In this document: positions 24,037-33,811 of the stretch, one piece after another
How the letters are laid out: each line of letters begins with the position of its first letter
How positions within the stretch are numbered: position 1 is the stretch's first letter
Source of the DNA: Clostridia bacterium
GTDB lineage: Bacteria; Bacillota_A; Clostridia; Oscillospirales; CAG-272
NCBI GenBank assembly: GCA_017468115.1
Contig: JAFUJS010000002.1
Location: 1 to 64,000, forward strand
Direction of reading: 5' to 3'
Length of the DNA: 64,000 nucleotides
Program-made: the position numbers and the translations under genes
The notes under the pieces: generated by a model
What the model saw: only the letters and a program-made list of their open reading frames with translations
Database searches by the model: none
What the model was told of the DNA's origin: nothing

Positions 24037-25005
24037 TTATTTGTTTTCGTCAGAATTGTTGCTTTCACAGGTTTGCTCATCAACACCTGCCTGCTTTTTG
24101 ATTGGTTTCTTGTGTTGCTTATATTGAGAAACGGATTCTGTTTCAATAACGTATTTTAGTGTGGTTGCATATTCGCATGCCTTAGCAAAGCCATACAAGC
24201 CAAGAGCTAAAGCACAAACAAGCTCAAATTCCGAGATACCAACGTGGAGCCTGCCGATATCGCTGATCATATCAATTTTTCCAATGATGATACCGAACAG
24301 AGCAGATACTGTAAATGCAAATGAAACTATAAACAGAATAATAGCGCTTACAATATTCAGCTTTGCGTTTGGTGAAATAAAGCTGTTTTTAGCATCAAAC
24401 AAGAAGTATAGTGTGAGCAAGATGTAATAGATAATAACCATTACCTTGAAGAAAACGAACTGCTGTGGGTTGCTATATGTGAAGATAGCTAAAAGTCCAA
24501 ATGCGCTCCAAAGAATTGCCGCAATGCTGCAAATCTTTTTCGGAAGCTCGGGAATTACAACATTCTGTCTGTTAATGCGCTTTGGAAGTGCGTTGAGAAC
24601 AAGGTATACAATGGCGGGAATTGAAGCAATAAGTCTTAAAACCTTAAAGATTCTTGCCATATCAAGACCCTGTCCATATTGAAGCAATGCCCAAAGGTCG
24701 TAGCAGGAAAGTGTTATAACTGCAAGAATTGCAAAAAGTGATGAAAATTTGAAAAATCCCGAATCATTTTTGGTTCTTGTAATGTAAATGTGCTTGTTTG
24801 AAAGTACAAAATAGATTGAGAATCCGATTGTTATTGCCAAAAATACGAAAAACAAAATCGGAGAAACGTTGCTGAAGTGTATTCCGTGTGGATTTGAATC
24901 CAGGTAATTAAATGCAAACATAAATATGCCAATTAGTGTAGTGAATACTACAAGACCTGCGATAATCGGCAAAAATAGCTTGAAGCGACGATAAGTCTTT
25001 TTCAT
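24037..25005 (-). CDS. Multi-pass membrane protein, unknown function
   Basis: 322 residues with about eight hydrophobic segments (from VFTTLIGIFMFAF near residue 20 to the FELVCALALGLYG region near 270). A hydrophilic C-terminal tail is rich in Lys, Asp, Asn and Ser and ends NNSDENK. No transporter or enzyme motif is recognised. The ribosome binding site AAAGGGC precedes the ATG. It is flanked by terminators, so it is a single-gene unit with no contextual clue. Confidence 0.7.
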   Translation of the reverse strand: MKKTYRRFKLFLPIIAGLVVFTTLIGIFMFAFNYLDSNPHGIHFSNVSPILFFVFLAITIGFSIYFVLSNKHIYITRTKNDSGFFKFSSLFAILAVITLSCYDLWALLQYGQGLDMARIFKVLRLIASIPAIVYLVLNALPKRINRQNVVIPELPKKICSIAAILWSAFGLLAIFTYSNPQQFVFFKVMVIIYYILLTLYFLFDAKNSFISPNAKLNIVSAIILFIVSFAFTVSALFGIIIGKIDMISDIGRLHVGISEFELVCALALGLYGFAKACEYATTLKYVIETESVSQYKQHKKPIKKQAGVDEQTCESNNSDENK

Positions 25006-25113
25006 TATAAGCCCTTTCTTAAGGAATAAAGTATGATTAACACAAAGATTTTAACATAATACCAAGCAAAAATCAAGGTATTTGAAAAATAATTACAAAA
25101 TAAATGTTCTTAC

Positions 25114-25142
25114 TTGACTAAGCTCAAAAAATTTGCTACTAT
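25114..25142 (+). promoter_or_regulatory. Promoter of the AraD-type epimerase gene
   Basis: TTGACT (25114-25119), 17 bp, TACTAT (25137-25142). Confidence 0.65.
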
Positions 25143-25173
25143 ATAACCAGATAATAAATTTTTGGAGGCTAAT

Positions 25174-25881
25174 ATGCTAGAGCAGCTTAAAAAAGAGGTT
25201 TACGAAGCAAATATGATGCTTGTAAAGTATAATCTTATTACATTTACTTGGGGAAATGTTAGTGGAATTGACAGAGAAAAGGGTCTTGTGGTTATAAAGC
25301 CATCCGGAGTAGAGTATGATGACCTTACACCGGATATGCTACCTGTTGTCGACCTTGAGGGCAATGTTGTTGAGGGTACACTAAAGCCATCCTCTGACAC
25401 GCCAACCCACTTGGAGCTATATAAAGCTTACCCGGAAATTGGCGGAGTTACACATACACACTCTCCATGGGCTACGATTTACGCACAGGCAGGCAGAGGT
25501 ATTACACCATATGGTACCACCCACGCAGACTATTTTGGTACAACCATTCCTTGCACCCGTCAAATGACAAACCAGGAAATAAAGGGTCAATACGAGAAGG
25601 AAACAGGCACGGTTATTCTTGAAGCGCTTAAGGATATAGGTGTTACACAAATGCACGCTGCACTTGTATATTCACACGGTCCGTTTACCTGGGGAGATAA
25701 TGCAAAATCATCCGTTGAGGCGGCAGTAGTGCTGGAGCAGGTTGCTATGATGTCTTATAATACAGAGATGCTTATGCTGCAGGCTAACGGAAAAACAGAG
25801 AGAATGCAAGAGACACTTCTCCGTAAGCACTACGACAGAAAGCATGGTCCAAACGCATATTACGGACAGAAAAAGCAGTAA
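25174..25881 (+). CDS. araD: L-ribulose-5-phosphate 4-epimerase
   Basis: 235 residues, class II aldolase fold. It epimerises L-ribulose 5-phosphate to D-xylulose 5-phosphate, feeding pentoses into the pentose phosphate pathway. Metal ligands His94 and His96 (THTHSPWA), His168 (YSHGPF) and Asp75 (SSDTPTH) match the pattern of E. coli AraD, and TWGNVSG is the phosphate site. The start is the ATG at 25174 behind TTTGGAGG. No araA, araB or transporter lies nearby, so the gene is an orphan of the arabinose route or serves ascorbate/xylulose metabolism. Confidence 0.92.
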   Translation: MLEQLKKEVYEANMMLVKYNLITFTWGNVSGIDREKGLVVIKPSGVEYDDLTPDMLPVVDLEGNVVEGTLKPSSDTPTHLELYKAYPEIGGVTHTHSPWATIYAQAGRGITPYGTTHADYFGTTIPCTRQMTNQEIKGQYEKETGTVILEALKDIGVTQMHAALVYSHGPFTWGDNAKSSVEAAVVLEQVAMMSYNTEMLMLQANGKTERMQETLLRKHYDRKHGPNAYYGQKKQ

Positions 25882-25933
25882 AAAACCCAAAAAATCATCT
25901 TAAATTGTAAACAAATTATTAATTTTTCAAAAA

Positions 25934-25967
25934 AGAGGCAGACGGATACAGCTCCGTTTGCCTCTTT
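25934..25967 (+). terminator. Intrinsic terminator after araD
   Basis: A long stem AGAGGCAGACGGA / TCCGTTTGCCTCT (one mismatch or GU pair) followed by T-rich sequence. Confidence 0.85.
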
Positions 25968-26189
25968 GCTCGATATATATCTATATATAATTAAATGAAG
26001 GAAACTGAAAATATTTCAAAAACGCAAATTTGTGCAAGTATACAAAGTTTTCAAGTAATTTTCAAGAAAAACAAAGAAAAAACAGGTTTATGATGCTAAA
26101 AATAGCAAGTTTTATGTGCAAAGTGCACAAAAATGCACCCAAATTTTGCATTTGTAAAAAACAATATTTAGAGAATTTGAAAAAAATTG
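25968..26189. other. AT-rich upstream region of the ribosomal superoperon
   Basis: No gene. It contains a TATA-rich palindromic run near 25971-25990, a small GTGCA/TGCAC hairpin near 26119-26134 and A-tracts that may act as UP elements for the strong promoter that follows. A 61-codon open frame here has no ribosome binding site and an A/T-driven composition. Confidence 0.5.
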
Positions 26190-26218
26190 TTGACAATCTA
26201 TATATATTGTGTTAAAAT
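26190..26218 (+). promoter_or_regulatory. Promoter of the S10-spc-alpha superoperon
   Basis: TTGACA (26190-26195), 17 bp, TAAAAT (26213-26218), preceded by A-tracts. Confidence 0.85.
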
Positions 26219-26497
26219 ATCTACGCTTGACTGCGCAATGAAGCGAGAGGTTGCCACAAAGGTCCGACTGCTATGGCATTTGTGGGGAATTTTCGTGGAG
26301 CAGGTCCGATTCACAAAAGCAGCTTAAATGCGGCTGAGTGCATCTTCCCTCGGCATCGTCCGATAGATTCACCGCTGGCATTTGTACCGAACCTAAGAGT
26401 TGCATGGTTCGGTTTTGTTAAGCGGGTGAAGGAAACACACGGGACAGTGTAAGAGCAAAGGTCCCCGCAAGTTCTATTATATAAGGAGGAAAGCAAA
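26219..26497 (+). promoter_or_regulatory. Long structured leader of rpsJ with attenuator-like hairpin
   Basis: About 275 nt of leader. Stems seen: CCACAAA (26254-26260) / TTTGTGG (26279-26285); ACCGAACC (26386-26393) / GGTTCGGT (26406-26413) followed by TTTGTT, which is terminator-like; GGGAC (26441-26445) / GTCCC (26461-26465) just before the ribosome binding site. GGTCCGA or GTCCGA occurs three times and GGCATTTGT twice. A ribosomal-protein-binding autoregulatory leader is inferred. A 59-codon frame at 26273-26452 lies inside it (see rejected items). Confidence 0.55.
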
Positions 26498-26809
26498 ATG
26501 GCAGTAAACGAAAAGATCAAAGTAAGAATCAAGGGCTACGACCACAAGTTGGTTGATGCTGCTGCTGAAAAGATCGTTGATGCAGCTAAGAGAAACGGCG
26601 CCACAGTATCTGGTCCAATTCCACTACCAACAGAGAAGGAAATCATCACAATTCTCCGTGCGGTACACAAGTATAAGGACAGCCGTGAGCAGTTTGAACA
26701 GCGCACACACAAGAGACTCATTGAGATCGTAAAGCCTTCTAAGAAGGTTGCAGAGGCTATTATGAGTCTTGAACTTCCAGCTGGCGTAGAAATCGAAGTT
26801 AAGCTTTAA
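26498..26809 (+). CDS. rpsJ: 30S ribosomal protein S10
   Basis: 103 residues, full length. GPIPLPT and [16 protein letters not shown] are the diagnostic segments. A component of the 30S head that also serves in antitermination as NusE. Ribosome binding site AAGGAGGAAAG. First gene of the superoperon, separated from rplC by an unusually long 153-nt structured spacer. Confidence 0.98.
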   Translation: MAVNEKIKVRIKGYDHKLVDAAAEKIVDAAKRNGATVSGPIPLPTEKEIITILRAVHKYKDSREQFEQRTHKRLIEIVKPSKKVAEAIMSLELPAGVEIEVKL

Positions 26810-26962
26810 TTTCAAGCGAGCAAGCCAATACCTCACCGTACAGTAGCAGGTCAAAGTTACTCACGACTGGTAAGACTATGATGACGGCAAGGTCAAGTTG
26901 ACGTGTCGGTGGCACGACAAATAGTAGACGTCAACCAATAACCTAATATGGAGGAAAAGAAA
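26810..26962 (+). promoter_or_regulatory. Structured spacer between rpsJ and rplC
   Basis: A perfect 8-bp stem GTTGACGT (26897-26904) / ACGTCAAC (26928-26935) encloses a smaller hairpin GTCG/CGAC (26905-26908 and 26915-26918). It ends 15 nt before the rplC ribosome binding site. A translational control site for L3/L4 is possible. Confidence 0.45.
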
Positions 26963-27589
26963 ATGAAAAAAGGAATTATCGGCAAGAAGCTCGGTATGAC
27001 ACAGATCTTCGCTGAAAACGGCGCAGTAATCCCTGTAACAGTTATCGAGGCCGGTCCTTGCGTGGTTACACAGGTTAAAACCACAGAAAACGATGGATAC
27101 AATGCTATCCAGGTTGGTTACGAAGACGTAACAAAGAATGTTTCAAAGCCTATGAAGGGACACTTTGAAAAGGCAGGCGTATCTGCAAAGAGATACCTCA
27201 AAGAATTTAGACTCGAGGATGCAACCTATAACGTTGGCGATGTAATAGCAGCCGATACCTTCGCAGCAGGCGAAAAGGTCGACATTACAGGCATTACAAA
27301 GGGCCACGGTTATTCAGGTGCAGTTAAGAGATGGGGTCATCACATGCTCCAGGCAACCCACGGTACAGGTCCTATCCACCGTCAGGTTGGTTCTATGGGT
27401 GCTAACTCAACACCTTCTAGAGTTTTCAAGAACAAAAAGATGGCAGGTCAGTATGGTAACGAACAGGTTACAATACTTAACCTTGAAGTAGTAAAAGTTG
27501 ACGCAGAGAAGAATCTCATCGCTGTTAAGGGCGCAGTTCCTGGCGCAAAGAACGGCATCGTAGTTCTTCGCAACAGCGTTAAAGCATAA
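26963..27589 (+). CDS. rplC: 50S ribosomal protein L3
   Basis: 208 residues. KKLGMTQIF at the start, [15 protein letters not shown] in the middle and [20 protein letters not shown] in the extended loop that reaches the peptidyl transferase centre. I chose ATG 26963; an in-frame ATG at 26948 overlaps the ribosome binding site GGAGGAAAAG and would add five residues. Early 50S assembly protein. Confidence 0.97.
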   Translation: MKKGIIGKKLGMTQIFAENGAVIPVTVIEAGPCVVTQVKTTENDGYNAIQVGYEDVTKNVSKPMKGHFEKAGVSAKRYLKEFRLEDATYNVGDVIAADTFAAGEKVDITGITKGHGYSGAVKRWGHHMLQATHGTGPIHRQVGSMGANSTPSRVFKNKKMAGQYGNEQVTILNLEVVKVDAEKNLIAVKGAVPGAKNGIVVLRNSVKA

Positions 27590-27603
27590 AGGAGGAAATA
27601 ACG

Positions 27604-28227
27604 ATGCCAAATATTAATGTTGTTAATATGGCCGGTGTTCAGGTAGGCGAAATCGCACTTTCTGATGTAGTATTCGGCGCAGAAGTTAATGAGGCTGTCC
27701 TCCACGCAGCTGTTAGAGCATACCTTCTCAACCAAAGACAGGGTACTCAATCAACACTTACAAGAAGTGAGGTTTCCGGTGGTGGTCGTAAGCCATGGAA
27801 GCAAAAGGGTACAGGTAGAGCAAGACAGGGCTCAACAAGATCCCCGCAATGGACACACGGTGGTATTGCTCTTGGTCCAAAGCCACGTTCATACCGCACA
27901 AAGCTTAACAAGAAGGTTAAGCAAATCGCTATGTTCAGTGCTCTCAGCGCAAAGGTAGCTAACAATGAAATGGTTGTAGTTGATGCTATTACAGCAGAAA
28001 CATACAGCACAAAGACAATGGCAAACATGCTTACTGCTCTTAACGTTGGTAAGAAGACACTCGTTGTTCTCGACGCACCAAACGCTATGGTAGTAAAGAG
28101 CCTTGCAAACATTGCAAACGTAAAGGTTGTATATGCAAACACACTTAACGTATATGACATCCTTAACTGCAATACAATCGTATTTGCACAGGCTGCAGTA
28201 CAGAAAATCGAGGAGGTATACGCATAA
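27604..28227 (+). CDS. rplD: 50S ribosomal protein L4
   Basis: 207 residues. The [14 protein letters not shown] segment is the exit-tunnel loop, where changes confer macrolide resistance; [16 protein letters not shown] follows. In E. coli L4 represses its own operon, relevant to the structured leaders here. The stop overlaps the rplW start by one base. Confidence 0.97.
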   Translation: MPNINVVNMAGVQVGEIALSDVVFGAEVNEAVLHAAVRAYLLNQRQGTQSTLTRSEVSGGGRKPWKQKGTGRARQGSTRSPQWTHGGIALGPKPRSYRTKLNKKVKQIAMFSALSAKVANNEMVVVDAITAETYSTKTMANMLTALNVGKKTLVVLDAPNAMVVKSLANIANVKVVYANTLNVYDILNCNTIVFAQAAVQKIEEVYA

Positions 28228-28520
28228 TGAAATTTGCTCAGGACATTATCCTCAGACCTGTAATTACAGAAAATTCAATGGATGGCATCTCTGCAAAGAG
28301 ATACACATTCGAGGTTGCTACTGACGCAACAAAGCCGGAGATTGCAAAGGCAGTTGAAGAGCTTTTCGGCGTTAAGGTTGCAAAGGTTAATACAATTAAT
28401 ATGAAGAAAAAACCAAAGAGAGTTGGTTACCACTTCGGCTACACAGCTGAATGGAAGAAGGCTATCGTAACACTTACAGCTTCTTCTAAGGAAATCGAAT
28501 TCTTTAACGGTTTGAACTGA
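28227..28520 (+). CDS. rplW: 50S ribosomal protein L23
   Basis: 97 residues. [13 protein letters not shown] at the N-terminus and [14 protein letters not shown] in the basic loop are typical. It sits at the tunnel exit and docks trigger factor and SRP. Translationally coupled to rplD. Confidence 0.96.
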   Translation: MKFAQDIILRPVITENSMDGISAKRYTFEVATDATKPEIAKAVEELFGVKVAKVNTINMKKKPKRVGYHFGYTAEWKKAIVTLTASSKEIEFFNGLN

Positions 28521-28538
28521 TAGTGGGAGGTAGTTCAC

Positions 28539-29366
28539 ATGGCAACAATGAAATATAAACCCACCACACCTTCAAGAAGACATATGTCAGTTGCTTCATT
28601 TGAAGAGGTGACAAAGTTTACCCCTGAAAAGAGCCTCATCGAGGTTAAGAAGAAGCACTCTGGCCGTAACAACTACGGTAAAATCACAGTTCGTCATCAG
28701 GGTGGCGGAAACAAGCAGAAGTACAGAGTAATCGACTTCAAGAGACAGGAAGGTACAGCAACTGTTATTGGTATCGAGTACGACCCAAACAGAACCTCCT
28801 ACATTGCACTTCTTCAAAATGAAGAGGGCAAGAAGAGCTATGTAATTGCTCCTTACGGTGTTACAGACGGCGACGTTCTTCACTCCGGTGCAGACGCAGA
28901 CATTAAGCCTGGTAACACACTTCCTATTGAAAAGATTCCAGTAGGTACTATTATTCACAATATTGAAATCTATCCTGGCAAGGGCGGTCAGCTTGTTCGT
29001 ACAGCTGGTGCACAGGCTCAGCTCATGGCTAAGGAAAACGGCATGGCTCAGGTAAGACTTCCTTCCGGTGAAGTAAGACTTATCAGACTTGACTGTAAGG
29101 CTACAATCGGTCAGATTGGTAACATCGAGCATGATACCATTAAGATCGGTAAGGCTGGTAAGACACGTCATATGGGCGTTCGTCCAACAGTTCGTGGTTC
29201 TGTAATGAACCCATGCGATCACCCTCACGGTGGTGGTGAAGGTAAGTCCCCAGTGGGCAGACCTGGCCCTGTAACACCTTGGGGTAAGCCTGCTCTTGGT
29301 TATAAGACAAGAAATAAGAAGGCTAGAACCAACAAATACATCGTTAAGAGAAGAAACGGTAGATAA
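28539..29366 (+). CDS. rplB: 50S ribosomal protein L2
   Basis: 275 residues, full length. [17 protein letters not shown] and [18 protein letters not shown] contain the conserved His-rich loop near the peptidyl transferase centre. Ribosome binding site GGGAGG. Highly conserved. Confidence 0.98.
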   Translation: MATMKYKPTTPSRRHMSVASFEEVTKFTPEKSLIEVKKKHSGRNNYGKITVRHQGGGNKQKYRVIDFKRQEGTATVIGIEYDPNRTSYIALLQNEEGKKSYVIAPYGVTDGDVLHSGADADIKPGNTLPIEKIPVGTIIHNIEIYPGKGGQLVRTAGAQAQLMAKENGMAQVRLPSGEVRLIRLDCKATIGQIGNIEHDTIKIGKAGKTRHMGVRPTVRGSVMNPCDHPHGGGEGKSPVGRPGPVTPWGKPALGYKTRNKKARTNKYIVKRRNGR

Positions 29367-29380
29367 GGGAGGAAGACGAA

Positions 29381-29662
29381 ATGAGCAGAAGTTCCAAAAA
29401 GATGCCTTATGTAGAAGAAAAGCTCTACAATCGCATTGTAGCGATGAACGAAAAAGGCGAAAAGAAAGTTTTGAAGACCTGGTCACGTTCTTCAACAATA
29501 TTCCCAGAGTTTGTTGGCCACACAATTGCTGTGCATGACGGTAGAAAGCATGTTCCTGTATATGTTGTAGAAGACATGGTAGGACACAAGCTTGGCGAGT
29601 TCGCACTTACCAGAACATTCAAGGGTCACGCAGGATCAAAAACATCTAATAACGGTAAATAA
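29381..29662 (+). CDS. rpsS: 30S ribosomal protein S19
   Basis: 93 residues. [33 protein letters not shown] and [13 protein letters not shown] identify it. Binds 16S rRNA in the head with S13. Ribosome binding site GGGAGGAAG. Confidence 0.97.
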   Translation: MSRSSKKMPYVEEKLYNRIVAMNEKGEKKVLKTWSRSSTIFPEFVGHTIAVHDGRKHVPVYVVEDMVGHKLGEFALTRTFKGHAGSKTSNNGK

Positions 29663-29674
29663 TAGGAGATAACA

Positions 29675-30022
29675 ATGGAAACTAAAGTAGCAAATGCATA
29701 CCTTTATGATGTTCGCATTGCTCCCCGTAAGGTTCAAATAGTTCTTGACCTCATTCGTGGCAAGGATGTTGAAATGGCAGCAGCAATTCTTAAGAACACA
29801 CCAAAGAGAGGTGCTGAAATTCTTGAGAAGGTGCTTAAGAGCGCGGTAGCAAACGCTGAGAACAATCATAACATGGATAAATCAAAACTCTATGTTTCAA
29901 AGTGCTTCGTAACTCCTGGCAGTCATATGCTTAAGAGAATTATGCCAAGAGGTAAGGGTAGCGCAAACAGAATCTTAAAGAGAACAAGCCACATTACAAT
30001 CAGCGTGGCAGAGAAAGAGTAA
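29675..30022 (+). CDS. rplV: 50S ribosomal protein L22
   Basis: 115 residues. [19 protein letters not shown] at the N-terminus and the tunnel hairpin with [17 protein letters not shown] near the C-terminus. The hairpin lines the exit tunnel with L4. Confidence 0.96.
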   Translation: METKVANAYLYDVRIAPRKVQIVLDLIRGKDVEMAAAILKNTPKRGAEILEKVLKSAVANAENNHNMDKSKLYVSKCFVTPGSHMLKRIMPRGKGSANRILKRTSHITISVAEKE

Positions 30023-30035
30023 AGGAGAGTCGAAT

Positions 30036-30797
30036 ATGGGACAGAAAGTTAATCCACACGGTCTTCGTGTTGGCGTAATTAAGAACTGGGATTCAAGATG
30101 GTTCGCTTCTGACGAAAAGTTCGGCGATATCCTTGTATCTGACTACAACTTGAGAGAATACCTTAAGGAAAAGCTCCTTAACGCAGGTATTTCCAAGATT
30201 GAAATTGAAAGAGACGCTAATGAAACTGTAAAGGTATTCATTCACTGTGCAAAGCCAGGTATGATTATCGGTAAGGGCGGCTCCGAGATCGACAACCTCC
30301 GCAAGGACGTTGAGAAGATCACAGGCAAAAAGGCATTGGTTAACGTAGTTGAGGTTAAGCCAATCGACCTTGATGCACAGCTCGTTGCAGAGAGCATCTG
30401 CAGCCAGCTTGAAAGACGTATCGCATTCCGTCGTGCTATGAAGCAGGCTATCGGAAGAACAATGCGTCTTGGCGCTAAGGGTATTAAGATCGCTTGTAGC
30501 GGTCGTCTTGCAGGCGCTGAAATCGCTCGTACAGAGCACTACCATGAGGGTACAATTCCTCTACAGACAATCAGAGCCGACATCGACTATGGTTTCTGGG
30601 AGGCAAACACAACTTACGGTAAAATCGGTGTTAAGGTTTGGATCTACAAGGGCGAAATCCTTTCTGAGGTAAACAAAACTACTAAGGAAAAGACAGACAG
30701 ACCACGTAGAAAGTTCAACAGAGATAACAAAGAAGGCCGTAACAATGCACGCAGAGCACCACGTGCTCCTAAGACAACCGAAGGAGGCGAGCACTAA
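30036..30797 (+). CDS. rpsC: 30S ribosomal protein S3
   Basis: 253 residues. The KH-type motif is [18 protein letters not shown], and [19 protein letters not shown] is the second domain. A basic tail of about 35 residues (rich in Arg, Asn, Lys) extends beyond the usual end. mRNA-entry protein with helicase role. The stop overlaps the rplP start by one base. Confidence 0.97.
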   Translation: MGQKVNPHGLRVGVIKNWDSRWFASDEKFGDILVSDYNLREYLKEKLLNAGISKIEIERDANETVKVFIHCAKPGMIIGKGGSEIDNLRKDVEKITGKKALVNVVEVKPIDLDAQLVAESICSQLERRIAFRRAMKQAIGRTMRLGAKGIKIACSGRLAGAEIARTEHYHEGTIPLQTIRADIDYGFWEANTTYGKIGVKVWIYKGEILSEVNKTTKEKTDRPRRKFNRDNKEGRNNARRAPRAPKTTEGGEH

Positions 30798-31225
30798 TGT
30801 TAATGCCTAAGAGAGTTAAATACAGACGTGTACAGAGAGGCCGCCTTACCGGTAAGGCTTCCCGTGGTAACAAGGTTACTAACGGTCAATATGGTCTTGT
30901 AGCTTGTGAGCCGGCTTGGATCACAGCAAACCAGATTGAAGCAGCACGTATTGCCATGACAAGATACATCCGTCGTGGTGGTCAGGTTTGGATTAAGATA
31001 TTCCCTGACAAGCCAATCACAGAAAAGCCAGCTGAAACTCGTATGGGTTCCGGTAAGGGTTCACCTGAGTATTGGGTAGCCGTTGTTAAGCCAGGCAGAG
31101 TAATGTTTGAGATGGACGGCGTTTCTGAAGAGATAGCAAGAGAGGCTATGCGTCTTGCTATGCACAAACTTCCTATCAAGTGTAAGTTTGTAACAAAAGA
31201 GCAAACAGAGGAAGAGGAGGCGTAA
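30797..31225 (+). CDS. rplP: 50S ribosomal protein L16
   Basis: 142 residues. [16 protein letters not shown] start, [16 protein letters not shown] and [18 protein letters not shown] are diagnostic. Contacts A-site tRNA. The initiator ATG is fused to the rpsC stop (TAATG). Slightly extended acidic end (TEEEEA). Confidence 0.97.
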   Translation: MLMPKRVKYRRVQRGRLTGKASRGNKVTNGQYGLVACEPAWITANQIEAARIAMTRYIRRGGQVWIKIFPDKPITEKPAETRMGSGKGSPEYWVAVVKPGRVMFEMDGVSEEIAREAMRLAMHKLPIKCKFVTKEQTEEEEA

Positions 31226-31228
31226 GTG

Positions 31229-31417
31229 ATGAAAGCAGCAGAAATCAGAAAGATGAGCATTGAAGAGCTTGAGAAGAAGCTTAAGGAACTTAAGGAAGAA
31301 CTTTTCAACCTTCGTTTTCAACACGAAATCAACCAACTCGAGAATCCTCACAAGATAGAAGATGTTAAGAGAGACATCGCTCGTGTGATGACAATCATCA
31401 ACGAGAAGAACGCATAA
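31229..31417 (+). CDS. rpmC: 50S ribosomal protein L29
   Basis: 62 residues from the ATG at 31229 (a GTG just before it is possible). [20 protein letters not shown] and [16 protein letters not shown] are the two helices. Located at the tunnel exit. The ribosome binding site AGGAGG overlaps the rplP end. Confidence 0.95.
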   Translation: MKAAEIRKMSIEELEKKLKELKEELFNLRFQHEINQLENPHKIEDVKRDIARVMTIINEKNA

Positions 31418-31434
31418 GTGGAGGAAGATGAGTT

Positions 31435-31695
31435 ATGACAGAAACACGTAACCTCAGAAAGACCAGAGTTGGTATCGTAGTTAGCAACAAGATGGACAAA
31501 ACCATCGTAGTTGCAATCAGGGACAACGTAAAGCACCCTGTATACAGCAAGATTATTAAGCACACATCAAAGGTTCATGCTCATGACGAGAAGAACGAGT
31601 GTGCAATCGGCGACGTTGTTGAGGTAATGGAAACAAGACCACTTTCCAAGACAAAGAGATGGCGCCTTGTACAAATCATAGAAAAAGCAAAATAA
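31435..31695 (+). CDS. rpsQ: 30S ribosomal protein S17
   Basis: 86 residues. [20 protein letters not shown] and [27 protein letters not shown] are the OB-fold signatures. Primary 16S-binding protein. Confidence 0.96.
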   Translation: MTETRNLRKTRVGIVVSNKMDKTIVVAIRDNVKHPVYSKIIKHTSKVHAHDEKNECAIGDVVEVMETRPLSKTKRWRLVQIIEKAK

Positions 31696-31772
31696 TTAAT
31701 CTCATCCTTTGGGTACATTAGAAAAGAACAATGTGCCGAAGCTTAGGGAAACCTTATTAGGAGGATAATAAA
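31696..31772 (+). promoter_or_regulatory. Spacer with hairpin before rplN
   Basis: GGTACATT pairs with AATGTGCC (one mismatch) around a 10-nt loop, followed by AGGAGG for the GTG start of rplN. Weak evidence of a regulatory element. Confidence 0.3.
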
Positions 31773-32141
31773 GTGATTCAGCAAGAAAGCAGAATGAAGG
31801 TTGCCGATAACACCGGCGCTAAGGAGCTTTTGTGCATCAGAGTACTCGGCGGTACAGGCAGAAGATATGCTAACATCGGCGACGTAGTTGTATGCTCAGT
31901 TAAGAAGGCTGCTCCTGGTGGCGTAGTTAAGAAGGGCGACGTAGTAAAGGCTGTAATCGTTAGAAGTGCTAAGGGTGTTCGTCGTGCAGACGGATCTTAC
32001 ATCAAGTTCGACGAGAATGCAGCAGTAATTATTAAGGAAGACAAGACACCTAAGGGAACACGTATCTTTGGCCCAGTAGCTAGAGAACTTCGTGAAAAGG
32101 AATTTACAAAGATCCTTTCACTCGCTCCCGAAGTACTTTAA
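31773..32141 (+). CDS. rplN: 50S ribosomal protein L14
   Basis: 122 residues. It uses a GTG start directly after AGGAGG, as judged by the universal N-terminus [35 protein letters not shown] is diagnostic. Sits at the 50S-30S interface. Confidence 0.97.
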   Translation: MIQQESRMKVADNTGAKELLCIRVLGGTGRRYANIGDVVVCSVKKAAPGGVVKKGDVVKAVIVRSAKGVRRADGSYIKFDENAAVIIKEDKTPKGTRIFGPVARELREKEFTKILSLAPEVL

Positions 32142-32157
32142 TTGGAGGTAAGTAATA

Positions 32158-32487
32158 ATGAAGAAGCTTCATGTAAAACGTGATGACACCGTTATAGTTA
32201 TCTCTGGAGAAGATAAGGGTGTTAAGGGAAAGGTTATCGCAGTAAGCCCAGAAGAAGGCAAGGTTATTGTTGAGGGTGCAAACATTGTATCCAAGCATCA
32301 GAAGCCAAGAAGACAGGGCGAAACAGGCGGTATTCTTAAGGTTGAAGGCGCTATGTATGCATCTAAGGTGCAGCTAGTTTGCCAGAATTCAAAGTGCGAA
32401 AAGTACAACAAGGGTACTAGAGTTAAGCACGCAGTAGTTGACGGCAAGAAGGTTCGTGTTTGTGCAAAATGCGGACAAGAGCTTTAA
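32158..32487 (+). CDS. rplX: 50S ribosomal protein L24 with C-terminal Cys pairs
   Basis: 109 residues. The KOW core is KGVKGKVIAVSPEEGKVIVEG. The C-terminal part has CQNSKC and CAKCGQEL, four cysteines arranged like a zinc ribbon. One of the first proteins in 50S assembly. Ribosome binding site GGAGGTAA. Confidence 0.96.
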   Translation: MKKLHVKRDDTVIVISGEDKGVKGKVIAVSPEEGKVIVEGANIVSKHQKPRRQGETGGILKVEGAMYASKVQLVCQNSKCEKYNKGTRVKHAVVDGKKVRVCAKCGQEL

Positions 32488-32504
32488 TTAGGAGGTAGCT
32501 TATA

Positions 32505-33044
32505 ATGTCTAGAATGAAAGAATTATATACAAATGAAGTTGCTCCTGCTCTTATGTCTCAGTTCAACTACAAGAGCTCTATGCAGATTCCACGCTTCAAC
32601 AAGATCGTTATCAACGTTGGCGCTGGCGATGCAAAGGACAACGCAAAGGTAATCGATAGCATTATCGACGAAATCTCACTCATCGCAGGACAGAAGGCAG
32701 TTCCTACTTATGCAAGAAAGAGCGTAGCTAACTTCAAGCTCCGTGAGGGTGTTAAAATCGGTGCGAAGGTAACACTTCGTGGCGAAAGAATGTACGAATT
32801 TATGGATAGACTCTTCACATTCGCTCTTCCAAGAGTTCGTGACTTCAAGGGTATCAACCCAGACGGCTTTGACGGCCGTGGTAACTATTCTATGGGTCTT
32901 CGTGAGCAGCTCATTTTCCCAGAAATTGAGTACGATAAGGTTGACAAGATTCGTGGTATGGACATCACATTCGTAACAACAGCTACAACAGATGAAGAAG
33001 CAAAGGCACTCCTTACACTTATGGGTGCTCCATTTGCGAAATAA
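32505..33044 (+). CDS. rplE: 50S ribosomal protein L5
   Basis: 179 residues. [30 protein letters not shown] and [19 protein letters not shown] are conserved. Binds 5S rRNA in the central protuberance. Confidence 0.97.
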   Translation: MSRMKELYTNEVAPALMSQFNYKSSMQIPRFNKIVINVGAGDAKDNAKVIDSIIDEISLIAGQKAVPTYARKSVANFKLREGVKIGAKVTLRGERMYEFMDRLFTFALPRVRDFKGINPDGFDGRGNYSMGLREQLIFPEIEYDKVDKIRGMDITFVTTATTDEEAKALLTLMGAPFAK

Positions 33045-33063
33045 TTAGGGAGGACGCACAGAG

Positions 33064-33249
33064 ATGGCAAAGAAGGCAATGGTGCTTAAGCAACAAAAAG
33101 CACAGAAATTTTCCACAAGAGAATACAACCGCTGCAAGATCTGCGGCAGACCTCACGGTTATCTTCGTAAGTATGGCGTATGCCGTATTTGCTTCCGTGA
33201 GCTTGCTTACGCTGGCGAAATCCCAGGTGTAAGAAAGGCTAGCTGGTAA
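33064..33249 (+). CDS. rpsN: 30S ribosomal protein S14, zinc-binding type Z
   Basis: 61 residues, the short form. Cys pairs CKICGR and CRICFR form the zinc site, and HGYLRKYGV lies between. Type Z S14 is usual in Firmicutes and may be replaced by a longer zinc-free paralogue in zinc starvation; no such gene is in this window. Confidence 0.97.
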   Translation: MAKKAMVLKQQKAQKFSTREYNRCKICGRPHGYLRKYGVCRICFRELAYAGEIPGVRKASW

Positions 33250-33394
33250 TTAAATCAAAAATCCGACAAGCTCGGTAAAAAAATAAGAAACTCCAAACTA
33301 ACCGGAAGGAAATAGGGAGATATTTAACCACCGGTAAGCCGTCGCCCGAATGGGCGGCAGCAAGGTTGGACTTGCATAATAGGAGGAAATAAAA
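33250..33394 (+). promoter_or_regulatory. Structured 145-nt spacer before rpsH
   Basis: ACCGG (33301-33305) pairs with CCGGT (33331-33335). GTCGCCC (33341-33347) pairs with GGGCGGC (33352-33358) around a GAAT tetraloop. AGGAGG follows 24 nt later. A possible S8 or other autoregulatory site. Confidence 0.45.
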
Positions 33395-33793
33395 ATGCAA
33401 ATTTCAGATGTAATTGCAGATATGCTCACCAGAATCAGAAACGCAAGCAATGCAAAGCACGAAACTGTTGATGTTCCTGCATCAAACATGAAGAAGGCTA
33501 TTGCTGACATCCTTCTCGAGGAAGGCTACATTAAGGGTGTTTCCGTAATCGAGGACGGTAAGCAGGGTATCATTAGAATCGCACTTAAGTACGAGGCAGG
33601 CAAGGTTAAGGCTATCCATGGTATTAAGAGAGTATCTAAGCCTGGTCTTAGAATCTACTCCAACTGTGAGGATATGCCAAAGGTTATGAACGGCCTTGGT
33701 ATTGCTATCGTATCTACTTCAAAGGGCATTATGACCGACAAGAAGGCTAGACGTGAAAACGTTGGCGGCGAAATTCTCGCATTTGTTTGGTAA
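33395..33793 (+). CDS. rpsH: 30S ribosomal protein S8
   Basis: 132 residues. [14 protein letters not shown] at the start and ISTSKG-type [26 protein letters not shown] at the end. Binds the central domain of 16S rRNA, and in E. coli it represses the spc operon. Here it follows a structured spacer. Confidence 0.96.
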   Translation: MQISDVIADMLTRIRNASNAKHETVDVPASNMKKAIADILLEEGYIKGVSVIEDGKQGIIRIALKYEAGKVKAIHGIKRVSKPGLRIYSNCEDMPKVMNGLGIAIVSTSKGIMTDKKARRENVGGEILAFVW

Positions 33794-33811
33794 TTAACGG
33801 AGGTAAACAGC

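Noticed and set aside
26030..26215. A 61-codon frame upstream of the superoperon promoter
   Set aside because: Lys/Asn/Phe-rich composition follows the A/T content, there is no ribosome binding site, and it runs into the promoter.
26273..26452. A 59-codon open frame inside the rpsJ leader, starting MAFVGNFRGAG
   Set aside because: It lacks a good ribosome binding site and overlaps stems that look like RNA structure. Its composition seems driven by the repeats, so I treat it as leader RNA rather than a gene.
28596..29606. A 336-codon antisense frame opposite rplB and rpsS
   Set aside because: It is the mirror of highly conserved ribosomal genes with strong codon bias. No start signal or family resemblance.
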